6,103 nucleotides of DNA from Hyphomicrobiales bacterium (GTDB taxonomy: Bacteria > Pseudomonadota > Alphaproteobacteria > Rhizobiales > GCA-2746425): positions 1-6,103 of the forward strand of contig NVXB01000054.1 in assembly GCA_002746425.1 (NCBI GenBank), in the 5' to 3' direction. The position numbers and the translations under genes were made by a program. Under the pieces are notes generated by a model. That model had not been told where the DNA came from, searched no databases, and saw only the letters and a program-made list of their open reading frames with translations. Shown in pieces: positions 1 to 5,371 of the stretch. Positions within the stretch are counted from its first letter, which is position 1. Every line of letters begins with the position of its first letter.

Positions 1-577
1 CACGGCGGCCTTTTAGAGCGATAAAGGGGATTTCTAGCTCATTGGCGATGAGGGCTGCTTTGGATTCTATTGCGCCCACAAAGCCCACCGGAAAACCTAA
101 TATGAGCGCGGGTTTGTCTGCGCCCTCTGCCACCAGTTCCAGCGCGTGGAACAGCGCGGTTGGCGCGTTGCCGATGGCGAGGACAGCACCGCCAAATTGC
201 TCGGCCAGCACTTCTATCGCGGCGGCGGAGCAGGTGGTGCCATCGCGCGCCGCGATGATGTTGGTTTGGGTATCGTCCAGGGCGCAAAGCACTTCGTTAT
301 TCATCGGCAAAAAGCGTTTGGTAATGCCAGCAGCGACCATTTGCACATCGCATAAAATGGGTGCGCGTTGTTTTAGCGCCGCCGCGCCGATTTTGGCAGC
401 ATCAGGAGAAAACACCACATCATCAATCACATCAATCATGCCGCCCGTATGGATAAGGCGGCGGGCAAGCGCATGCATGGAGGCTGGTAGCGCAGAAAAA
501 TCCACCTCCTCATCGATGGCCGCAAAGGAGCGGCGATAAATCTCGGCCGGGTCTTTGATGTAATCGAATTGTGCCAT
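1..577 (-). CDS. cobH: Precorrin-8X methylmutase CobH (3' end cut by window edge)
   Basis: The enzyme moves the methyl group from C-11 to C-12 of precorrin-8X to give hydrogenobyrinate in cytoplasmic cobalamin synthesis. The 192 residues in the window run from the ATG at 577 to a GRR motif that in the family precedes a GGSAM-type tail; about 18 residues of a roughly 210-residue protein lie beyond base 1. From memory, the sequence aligns without gaps to the P. denitrificans enzyme. The catalytic His43 is present in RLIHTGG, followed by ILCD (75-78), GNAPTALF (136-143) and GFPVGFVGAIESK (161-173). One oddity: the usual TRS motif reads TCS, so position 116 is Cys instead of Arg. The start lies 3 bp after the stop of cbiX, so the two are almost certainly cotranscribed. 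No strong ribosome binding site is seen. Identification is firm; full activity is not certain because of the substitution. Confidence 0.95.
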   Translation of the reverse strand, partial: MAQFDYIKDPAEIYRRSFAAIDEEVDFSALPASMHALARRLIHTGGMIDVIDDVVFSPDAAKIGAAALKQRAPILCDVQMVAAGITKRFLPMNNEVLCALDDTQTNIIAARDGTTCSAAAIEVLAEQFGGAVLAIGNAPTALFHALELVAEGADKPALILGFPVGFVGAIESKAALIANELEIPFIALKGRR

Positions 578-580
578 GGC

Positions 581-1657
581 TCAGTCTTCAAGCAGGGTTT
601 TGGGGCCCATGGGATGGTCCGCATGGGGGTATGGGTGATGGTGGTGGCCATCATCGTGGGAGTGGTCGTGTGTGTGATCATGAGCGTGATGATCATGGGC
701 CATACCGGCGCGGATTTCCTTTTCGCATTTGCCGGTGCATTCGCCGCTGTCATCGCAAAGCGTACAGGGCTCGTTTTTGCCCTCCACATGGTGGTGATGG
801 CTTTCTTGTGGCAGGCCGACCTGATCTTCAAAACCCAGAATTTGCGTGCGGTATTTGCACATCTGACAGTTCATCAGATTCTCGCCTGAGATAATCTCGC
901 GCACGCGATCGGCAAAGGTTTCAATCACCAAATCATGGTCGTTGAGGAAGGGCGCGTTGATGAACTCGGTCTCAAGGTGCTTTGCGGCCACCACATCGGC
1001 GGAATCATAAATGCGCCGCACCAAAACGCCGGTAAACAGAAAATACGGGAAGACGATGACGCGCTTAAAACCCATTTTGGAAATGTTATCCAGCGCCGGT
1101 TCTACCAGCGGGAATGTGACGCCGGAATAGGCCACCTCGCCCCAGCCAAAGCCAAAGCCTTCCCATAGCAGGCGCATGACCTTGGCGATGTTGGCGTTGG
1201 CATCGGGGTCCGACGCGCCGCGCCCGACAACCACCAAAACCGTGTCGTGATTGGCGGTTTCTTGATCGGAGCTGTCGATGGCTTCCTGAATGCGAATAGC
1301 GGCGGCTTTGAGCATTTTGGGGTCGATGCCCAACTCGCGGCCATATTCTATCCGCACACCGGGGTTTTGCGCCTGGTAGGTGTTGAGCACAGAGGGGATA
1401 TCGTTCTTGGCGTGGCCACCGGCAAACAACATGCCGGGCACGGCCAGAATGCGGTTGCAGCCGGCATCGCGCAATTTATCCAGGCCATCGCCAAAGATGG
1501 GATTGGCGAATTCCAGGTAGCCATATTCCACTGGCCAATCGGGAAAATGCGGGCGCAGGCGCTCTGCCAGAACCGAAAACTGGCCCACAGCATTGCGGTT
1601 GCGGCTGCCATGCCCGCATACCATCACGCCAATTTTTTCTGAAGTTTCTTTGGTCAT
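581..1657 (-). CDS. cbiX: Long-form sirohydrochlorin cobaltochelatase CbiX with Cys- and His-rich tail
   Basis: This 358-residue cytoplasmic protein belongs to the CbiX class II chelatases, which insert cobalt into sirohydrochlorin or a related factor. It has two chelatase halves. The first carries CGHGSR (14-19, metal-binding His16) and GGHAKNDIP (80-88, His82). The second carries VGRGASDPDAN (144-154) and PYFLFTG (204-210), where the histidine motif has decayed, as is common in the second half. After about residue 260 comes MNCQMC (262-267), then a second cluster CTLC-x5-C-x3-C (Cys298, 301, 307, 311), then a His/Asp stretch at 321-348. Long CbiX proteins such as that of Bacillus megaterium have an MxCxxC iron-sulfur motif and a His-rich segment, which fits. 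A weak Shine-Dalgarno (GGGA) precedes the ATG at 1657. The gene leads directly into cobH. A ferrochelatase role for siroheme is a less likely alternative given the neighbour. Confidence 0.9.
   Translation of the reverse strand: MTKETSEKIGVMVCGHGSRNRNAVGQFSVLAERLRPHFPDWPVEYGYLEFANPIFGDGLDKLRDAGCNRILAVPGMLFAGGHAKNDIPSVLNTYQAQNPGVRIEYGRELGIDPKMLKAAAIRIQEAIDSSDQETANHDTVLVVVGRGASDPDANANIAKVMRLLWEGFGFGWGEVAYSGVTFPLVEPALDNISKMGFKRVIVFPYFLFTGVLVRRIYDSADVVAAKHLETEFINAPFLNDHDLVIETFADRVREIISGENLMNCQMCKYRTQILGFEDQVGLPQESHHHHVEGKNEPCTLCDDSGECTGKCEKEIRAGMAHDHHAHDHTHDHSHDDGHHHHPYPHADHPMGPKTLLED
614..697 (-). other. His/Asp-rich low-complexity segment of CbiX
   Basis: Codons 321-348 of cbiX encode repeated HDH, HTHDHSHDD and HHHH runs, a metal-binding low-complexity region. 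On the plus strand the DNA shows as GTG/ATG/GGT-rich tracts. Such tails in metallochelatases are thought to hold or deliver cobalt or nickel. The tail is in frame and ends in a normal stop, so it is part of the protein and not a frameshift artefact. Confidence 0.85.
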
Positions 1658-1863
1658 AATTTTCCCGTCTTTGCCATGCGCAACGAGCAGAAAAAGATGC
1701 CGCGCGCCAAAAGGCTGCGAGAATCATCTGACTGAAATGGTCGGTTTTGGTCCCAGAGCTTGGTCAACCTCACCAACGATCGCTTTCAGTCCCTGCCGGG
1801 ACGCATTTCGTAGACAGGTTTGGTACAGAGCGCCCGCAGGCACGTCAATAGGGTTAAGCCAAG
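1658..1863. other. Intergenic region upstream of cbiX with an unexplained open frame
   Basis: This gap separates the secreted-protein gene from cbiX and must hold either the cbiX promoter or read-through from upstream. No cobalamin riboswitch (B12 box) was found by eye, and no convincing terminator hairpin. On the minus strand an open frame runs from 1906 to its stop at 1724 (60 codons), overlapping the end of the preceding gene in another frame. It has no ATG; a GTG lies at 1843. Its translation looks protein-like (for example GALYQTCLRNASRQGL and ALGPKPTISVR). It could be a remnant of a lost gene, a dispersed repeat or chance. Two similar short strings, TTTGGTCCCAGAGC at 1746 and TTTGGTACAGAGC at 1819, also occur here. 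Confidence 0.4.
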
Positions 1864-2445
1864 CTATCGAAAAGTGTTGTGGGTATGACCAGCTAAAAGC
1901 GGCGGATTACCCAACCATTTGGGGTCGTTTTCGCAGGAGAAATCTTGCGCGTTGGCATCAGCGAAATCGCGGGCCATTTGTAGCACCGCCTCTTCATCAT
2001 CGTCGCTAATATTGGCAGCGATATCGACCAGTGCGATATGGCAGACCTCATCACCGTCGATTTTGGTAACGACGAATGTGCCGGTATCCAGCTCATCCCC
2101 GCCATTAAAAAACCGCCAACGCTGAATGGCAGCGCTGGGCTCGCCATTGGCAAAACGCCATTCAATGCTCAGATCGGGATGATGCGCGAGGTTAAAACCC
2201 TGCGATAGCACGATGCCGGTCGGCTCATTGGGGTGGAAAGCGACGGTCCAGCGGCTATCGCCGATTGAAAACCAAACATCCACGCCAGAAATGCCGGGGC
2301 AGCGATAATCGACAAAGTGGTCGGTTTGCTCGATTATTTTGCAGTCTATGCCGGGATCATAATTAGTGATAATCGCATCTTCAGCGGCGGCAAAACCAAG
2401 CGATAAAACCAGACAGGCAGCAGCGGCAAGTTGCCTAGAATACAT
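1864..2445 (-). CDS. Secreted protein of unknown function with four cysteines
   Basis: I do not recognise this 193-residue protein. The N-terminus is a clear Sec signal peptide: an Arg at 4, a hydrophobic run from 6 to about 18, and a likely cut after the AAA at 19-21 (GFAAA, then EDA). No lipobox is present, so it should be periplasmic or exported. The mature part has four cysteines (35, 49, 135, 171), enough for two disulfides, an acidic segment (SDDDEE, 147-152) and several Trp residues in an apparently beta-rich central part. It starts 5 bp after the yggT stop, so it is likely the second gene of that operon. No strong ribosome binding site is seen before the ATG, which suggests translation coupled to yggT. 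Codon use and the intact signal peptide support a real gene. Confidence 0.8.
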   Translation of the reverse strand: MYSRQLAAAACLVLSLGFAAAEDAIITNYDPGIDCKIIEQTDHFVDYRCPGISGVDVWFSIGDSRWTVAFHPNEPTGIVLSQGFNLAHHPDLSIEWRFANGEPSAAIQRWRFFNGGDELDTGTFVVTKIDGDEVCHIALVDIAANISDDDEEAVLQMARDFADANAQDFSCENDPKWLGNPPLLAGHTHNTFR

Positions 2446-2450
2446 CGGGC

Positions 2451-2741
2451 CTAAAAGACGTTGGGGTAAATATAGTAGACGATGATTTTTTGCAGCAGAA
2501 AAATGCCAAAAATCACCGCGATGGGCGATAAATCAATACTGCCAAAGGAAGGCAATATCCGGCGCACGCGGCCCAAAACGGGTTCGGTCAATTGATGCAG
2601 CGTGTTGCCAATTTGCGAGACAAACTGGTTGCTGGAATTGATGATGTTAAACGCAAACAGCCAGGAAAACACGGCGGATGCGATGAGAATCCAAACGTAA
2701 AACTGCAAAATAAGCAAAATGACTTCAAGAATGGCACGCAT
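2451..2741 (-). CDS. yggT: YggT family integral membrane protein
   Basis: This is a 96-residue inner-membrane protein of the YggT/YlmG family. It has two hydrophobic segments, about residues 4-30 and 72-92. Between them lies the family's loop with LTEPVLGRVRRILPSFGSIDLSP (split as LTEPVLGRVRR, 51-61, and ILPSFGSIDLSP, 62-73); the T-E/D-P-x-L-x-P/R-R-R-I-L-P pattern is diagnostic. The function is not settled; plant and bacterial relatives have been linked to osmotic tolerance, thylakoid or septum processes. The start is placed at the ATG at 2741, preceded by a partial Shine-Dalgarno (AAGAG). The longer open frame reaching to 3077 would run into the divergent gene and adds no family sequence. 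The usual alphaproteobacterial partner genes (a DUF167 gene, folD) are not downstream; a secreted unknown follows instead. Confidence 0.92.
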   Translation of the reverse strand: MRAILEVILLILQFYVWILIASAVFSWLFAFNIINSSNQFVSQIGNTLHQLTEPVLGRVRRILPSFGSIDLSPIAVIFGIFLLQKIIVYYIYPNVF

Positions 2742-2807
2742 GGATCGCTCTTTTCGTAAACTGACTTTTCCCTGATGTAACGATGCAGGCCCACTCTCGC
2801 AAGGGCT

Positions 2808-2824
2808 AACCACGTTTAATGGTT
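2808..2824. repeat. Short inverted repeat AACCA-N7-TGGTT in divergent promoter region
   Basis: AACCA at 2808-2812 and TGGTT at 2820-2824 form a 5-bp inverted repeat around CGTTTAA, 66 bp upstream of the yggT start and 54 bp upstream of the first ATG of the divergent gene. It could be a small operator for either direction. Arms this short also occur by chance, so confidence is low. Confidence 0.25.
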
Positions 2825-2837
2825 TACAAGCGGAGAT

Positions 2838-2877
2838 TTGATACTTATATATTTTGATATATTTATACCATGATATA
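2838..2877 (+). promoter_or_regulatory. Three TGATA units at exact 16-bp spacing; probable operator/promoter
   Basis: TTGATACT (2838-2845), TTGATATA (2854-2861) and ATGATATA (2870-2877) begin exactly 16 bp apart, inside an AT-rich stretch that contrasts with the surrounding DNA. A perfect TATAAT lies at 2874-2879, overlapping the third unit. Phased AT-rich repeats directly in front of a ribbon-helix-helix gene are typical of operators bound cooperatively by that gene's own product, so autoregulation is inferred. TTGATA itself resembles a -35 box, but no pairing with the TATAAT has the usual 16-18 bp spacing: the 2854 unit gives 14 bp. Confidence 0.5.
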
Positions 2878-3138
2878 ATGATGATGGAATCGATGAAAAC
2901 AATAGAACGGGTACAAACCGGCATTCGGCTGGAAAAGCGCATGCTCAAAGTCCTAAAAGGGCTGGCCGAGCATCTAGACATGTCTTTGGCTGATTTGGTG
3001 GAGGGCATTACCCTGCATGCGCTTGAGAACAAGCCAGCTTTTTCGGAACATACGCTGGGCAAAATCGCGCAGCTCAAGCAGGTCTATGATTTTGATCTAA
3101 GCGCTGAAGACAGCCACAAGCTGAAAGAAGAACCATGA
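2878..3138 (+). CDS. Ribbon-helix-helix-like DNA-binding protein
   Basis: This small protein (86 residues from the ATG at 2878) has the layout of a ribbon-helix-helix domain: a beta strand near ERVQTGIRL, helix A near EKRMLKVLKGLAEHL, a turn at DMS, and helix B near LADLVEGITLHAL. The C-terminal 40 residues are more polar and may contact a partner. Such proteins are dimeric repressors, often of their own operon. The start is uncertain: TTG at 2854, ATG at 2878, 2881, 2884 and 2893 share the frame. The TTG overlaps the repeat array, and if the TATAAT at 2874 is a true -10, only 2893 or a near-leaderless 2884 start would work. No strong ribosome binding site separates them. The stop overlaps the next gene by ATGA, showing a coupled two-gene unit. 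Confidence 0.75.
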   Translation: MMMESMKTIERVQTGIRLEKRMLKVLKGLAEHLDMSLADLVEGITLHALENKPAFSEHTLGKIAQLKQVYDFDLSAEDSHKLKEEP

Positions 3139-3512
3139 GCGCACCCTACGCCGCCATGACCGTAGCATTGCAGGACAATACGCTGGCACCAGAGGGTTTT
3201 GGCCATTTGCAGCATCTGGGCGTGGCGCATCACTTGCTCAAAACCTGTGATTTTCTCGATGCATTGGTGATTTACTCCAAGGGCATTCAAAATCTTGCTG
3301 CGCGCGCTGGCGTTTCAGACAAGTTCAACCTGACCGTAACCCTGGCATTTTTAAGCATCATGGCAGAGCGGATCAACGCCGCACCAGATCAGGCATTTGA
3401 GCCGTTTCTGGAAGACAATCCAGATTTGATGTCGCGTGATTTATTGGAGAAATTTTATACACAAGACCGCAGCGGTACTGCGCTGGCCCGCAAAGTATTT
3501 CTCATGCCGTAA
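3135..3512 (+). CDS. Uncharacterised 125-residue protein coupled to the RHH gene
   Basis: I have no functional name for this protein. It is soluble, predicted mostly helical, and has a histidine-rich front part (GFGHLQHLGVAHHLL, 21-35; His24, 27, 32, 33), a central helix KFNLTVTLAFLSIMAERI (63-80), an NPDL motif (95-98) and the ending ARKVFLMP (118-125). I recall a widespread unnamed family with an FxHxxHLxVA start, a central HETIT-like helix and a C-terminal ARRVF-LP; this protein fits that outline but has NLTVT where the family would have HETIT. That memory is unverified. The ATG overlaps the stop of the ribbon-helix-helix gene, and AAAGAAGAA just upstream can serve as ribosome binding site. 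The arrangement resembles a toxin-antitoxin or regulator-effector pair, but no toxin fold is recognised. Confidence 0.75.
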   Translation: MSAPYAAMTVALQDNTLAPEGFGHLQHLGVAHHLLKTCDFLDALVIYSKGIQNLAARAGVSDKFNLTVTLAFLSIMAERINAAPDQAFEPFLEDNPDLMSRDLLEKFYTQDRSGTALARKVFLMP

Positions 3513-3538
3513 TTTCATGTGAGGTCTCTCACCATTAC
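3509..3538. repeat. Nested inverted repeat at the convergent gene junction
   Basis: GTGAG (3519-3523) and CTCAC (3528-3532) enclose a 4-base loop, and outside them GTAAT (3509-3513) pairs with ATTAC (3534-3538), giving two stacked 5-bp stems with an uneven bulge. It sits exactly where the plus-strand operon and the GNAT gene end, 2 bp apart, and overlaps the GNAT stop. It could slow or stop transcription from both sides. No T-tract follows on either strand, so a classic intrinsic terminator is not supported. Confidence 0.4.
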
Positions 3539-4051
3539 ATTCCGCCGGGTGCCCGCCTTTTTTATGAACTCAAAATCAGCTTTCTCAAAAACTGGCTGAA
3601 AACCCATAAATCGATAGCTTGGGGAATCCTTGGCCACCGGATAGCCTTCTATAAATTTTGCCCCGTGGTCCCTTGCGAACTTTATGGCTTCCTTGAGGAA
3701 AACACTGCTTAGGCCTTGCCGCCTAAAATCACGTTTGATGAAAAAACAGACGATTGACCAGACCTGCTCTTTGGTTTCGTCACCGCCCAAGGGCCTGTAG
3801 GTTTCTCGTGGCGCGAGAGCACACCAGCCAATGGGTTCATCCTTGAAATAGGCAAGCAGGCCAACAGGAATATTCTTTTCTACCCGCGCCTTGATGGAAG
3901 CTTTCTTTTCCGATTTTTCTGCCTTTTGATTTTTCTTCTCAACATCTATCCATGCCGTGCACCAACAATTATGCGGGGAGCCTTTGCTTTCCATCAGCGT
4001 TTCAAAGTCTGACCAGCTTGCTGTGTCTATTGGGTGAAAATCAAAAGTCAT
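3515..4051 (-). CDS. GNAT family N-acetyltransferase
   Basis: This 178-residue cytoplasmic protein has the Gcn5-related acetyltransferase fold, which transfers acetyl from acetyl-CoA to an amine; the substrate cannot be told. A CWC motif lies near the N-terminus (29-31), followed by a Lys/Glu-rich stretch (39-60). The acetyl-CoA loop is RRQGLS (110-115), after the strand WSIVCFFI (98-105), with Ser where Gly or Ala is most common. Next come helix SSVFLKEAIKFARDHG (115-130), strand AKFIEGYPV (131-139) and SYRFMGFQPVFEK (145-157), the usual C-terminal signature of this subgroup. The gene starts 30 bp after the glutamine amidotransferase stop on the same strand, so it may be the third gene of that operon. 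Parts are AT-richer than the neighbours (3901-3960 has 23 G+C of 60), which could mean separate acquisition. No clear ribosome binding site is seen. Confidence 0.9.
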   Translation of the reverse strand: MTFDFHPIDTASWSDFETLMESKGSPHNCWCTAWIDVEKKNQKAEKSEKKASIKARVEKNIPVGLLAYFKDEPIGWCALAPRETYRPLGGDETKEQVWSIVCFFIKRDFRRQGLSSVFLKEAIKFARDHGAKFIEGYPVAKDSPSYRFMGFQPVFEKADFEFIKKAGTRRNVMVRDLT

Positions 4052-4081
4052 AAAGGGTGTCTGCCGCCTGAGTTTCCGGCC

Positions 4082-4840
4082 CTAAGCTGACAGAGCCACT
4101 GCGCTCGAAACCCGTTGATCGCTGCCAAGCCAAACCCGCATAAAACGGTCGAGCCAATCGCGCACGGGGGCGTCATACATCATGCGGCCCTCAATGTGCT
4201 CGTCTTTGGACAGGGCACCGGGCAAATCCAGGCGGTGACGCCCGCGTACCAGCCAGCGGCGCATCATCACTTCGGTCAGCTCGGTATGAAACTGCACACC
4301 AAAGGCAGAAGGGCCAACGCGAAAAGCCTGCTCCTCAAACATATCACCTTTGGCAAGCGCGATTGTATCGCCCGGCAAATCGAAACCTTCGCGGTGCCAT
4401 TGATAAATCATCGGCGGCCAGTCTGATAACAACTCCTCGCCAACGCTCGTGGAGCGCAGCGGATAATAGCCAATTTCGGCGCAGTCTTCGGGGTGGGATT
4501 CCACCTTGCCGCCCAGCGCCTTAACCAGCATCTGCGCACCAAGACAAATGCCAAAAAACGGCACTTCTTCTTTGAGGCAATGACCACACCAGTCAATTTC
4601 GATTGCCACATAAGGCTCGCTATCATTGGCGCTCATCGGCCCGCCAAACACCACCGCACCAGCAAACCCGGCCATATCAACCGGCAGCGGATCGCCCAAG
4701 GGCGGGCGGCGAATATCGAGCTGGTAGCCGTTTTGCACCAACCATTGGCCGACCCGGCCGGGGCTGGAATTTGCCTGATGCAGCACGATTAAAATGACAC
4801 CAGCCTGCCCGCTACCGCGATAAAATGGCATAAAATTCAT
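4082..4840 (-). CDS. Class I glutamine amidotransferase (GATase1, GuaA-type domain)
   Basis: This 252-residue stand-alone amidotransferase should hydrolyse glutamine, or a gamma-glutamyl compound, through a Cys-His-Glu triad. Nucleophile Cys99 lies in FFGICLGAQML (95-105), the nucleophile elbow; His185 and Glu187 lie in GVQFHTELT (181-189), where Thr replaces the usual Pro of HPE. The oxyanion-loop motif VVFGGPMSAND (63-73) is intact. There is no synthetase or acceptor domain, so the partner or acceptor is unknown; relatives are filed as GMP-synthase-like amidotransferases. The start at 4840 is chosen because its ATG overlaps the stop of the terB-like gene (ATGA). The open frame reaching 4918 begins with GTG and only adds residues translated from inside that gene. 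A GGAGA ribosome binding site lies in a small hairpin just upstream. Confidence 0.92.
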   Translation of the reverse strand: MNFMPFYRGSGQAGVILIVLHQANSSPGRVGQWLVQNGYQLDIRRPPLGDPLPVDMAGFAGAVVFGGPMSANDSEPYVAIEIDWCGHCLKEEVPFFGICLGAQMLVKALGGKVESHPEDCAEIGYYPLRSTSVGEELLSDWPPMIYQWHREGFDLPGDTIALAKGDMFEEQAFRVGPSAFGVQFHTELTEVMMRRWLVRGRHRLDLPGALSKDEHIEGRMMYDAPVRDWLDRFMRVWLGSDQRVSSAVALSA

Positions 4841-5292
4841 CTGGAGAGTTTCTCCGCCCGCTTTTTCATAATCATCCGGTCTCGCGTGGAAATGCCCAGC
4901 AATTCCGCAATCCGCCACACCAGATTGTCCTCAAACTCGTGAACAACGCCATCGGCGTAAACCAAATCCCAGATCATGGCGAGAATATCGAGGCGTTCTT
5001 CCTCATCAAGATTGCGCTTCAAAATGCTGGTAAAGCTGTACAGATCCACCGCTTCCTTATCGGCCGCATTGGCTTCATCAATCAGCTCCGACGTATCCTC
5101 ATCGCTCAGCTGATATTTGCGTTTTAACACACCTTGCAGCTTTACCTTTTCTTCTTCGGCAATAATGCCATCGATGGAAATGGTGTGCACGAGCAACGCC
5201 GCCGCCGCCAATCTGGGGTCGGTGTCTTTAAAATGCGGCGCATCATCATGACCGGTCAAATTATTCAAAAATGTCTTTAACTGCTGAAACAT
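4837..5292 (-). CDS. TerB-like domain protein
   Basis: This 151-residue cytoplasmic, all-helical, acidic protein matches the TerB-like fold (tellurite-resistance TerB relatives, COG4103 style). The mark of the family is a pair of related helical units, each with a DG-x-hydrophobic acidic motif: ISIDGIIAEEE (38-48) and VYADGVVHEFED (111-122). Between them are KYQLSDEDTSELIDEA (59-74) and LYSFTSILKRNLDEEER (84-100). TerB itself is a metal-binding, membrane-surface-associated protein; for stand-alone relatives no reaction is known, and tellurite resistance should not be assumed. The start is placed at the first ATG (5292), giving MFQQLKTFLNNLTG, a normal family N-terminus; the longer frame from a TTG at 5334 would run into the divergent promoter. 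It is the first gene of a minus-strand set with the amidotransferase. Confidence 0.88.
   Translation of the reverse strand: MFQQLKTFLNNLTGHDDAPHFKDTDPRLAAAALLVHTISIDGIIAEEEKVKLQGVLKRKYQLSDEDTSELIDEANAADKEAVDLYSFTSILKRNLDEEERLDILAMIWDLVYADGVVHEFEDNLVWRIAELLGISTRDRMIMKKRAEKLSR
4843..4855 (-). promoter_or_regulatory. Hairpin GGAGA-AAC-TCTCC covering the amidotransferase ribosome binding site
   Basis: Read on the minus strand, GGAGA, a 3-base loop and TCTCC form a perfect 5-bp inverted repeat that ends 2 bases before the ATG at 4840. The 5' arm is the only Shine-Dalgarno-like string there, at a somewhat long spacing. The hairpin lies inside the last codons of the upstream gene, so a ribosome finishing that gene would open it. 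Translational coupling is inferred. Confidence 0.4.
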
Positions 5293-5311
5293 CCAAAATA
5301 CATACGGCTCA

Positions 5312-5340
5312 TTGACACCTGCATCAAGCCACAAGATATT
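5312..5340 (+). promoter_or_regulatory. Sigma-70-like promoter of the GFA-family gene
   Basis: A consensus -35 box TTGACA (5312-5317) is followed after exactly 17 bp by GATATT (5335-5340), four of six matches to TATAAT. Transcription would begin near 5347, about 25 bases before the ATG at 5372. This promoter also argues against the longer reading that begins at 5312. Confidence 0.6.
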
Positions 5341-5371
5341 TTTGCCGCCCCTTCAACATCGAGATACTGAT

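Noticed and set aside
42..539. Long plus-strand open frame opposite cobH
   Set aside because: It is antisense to a clearly conserved CobH, and its translation is a Ser/Ala-rich shadow with no family motif.
607..705. Simple-sequence or satellite repeat on the plus strand
   Set aside because: The GTG/ATG-rich tract is explained by the His/Asp-rich coding tail of cbiX.
1658..1863. Cobalamin riboswitch upstream of cbiX
   Set aside because: No B12-box or paired core elements could be recognised on the minus strand; a covariance-model scan would settle it.
1593..2009. Plus-strand 138-codon frame across the cbiX start, the gap and the secreted-protein gene
   Set aside because: It spans antisense parts of two real genes and has no start signal; its middle is the reverse of the protein-like minus frame already reported.
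2742..3077. N-terminal extension of YggT
   Set aside because: It would overlap the divergent RHH gene, and the family starts at the ATG at 2741 with the first membrane segment.
4841..4918. Longer amidotransferase start at the GTG at 4918
   Set aside because: It adds 26 residues read from inside the TerB-like gene; the ATGA overlap at 4840 gives a normal family N-terminus.
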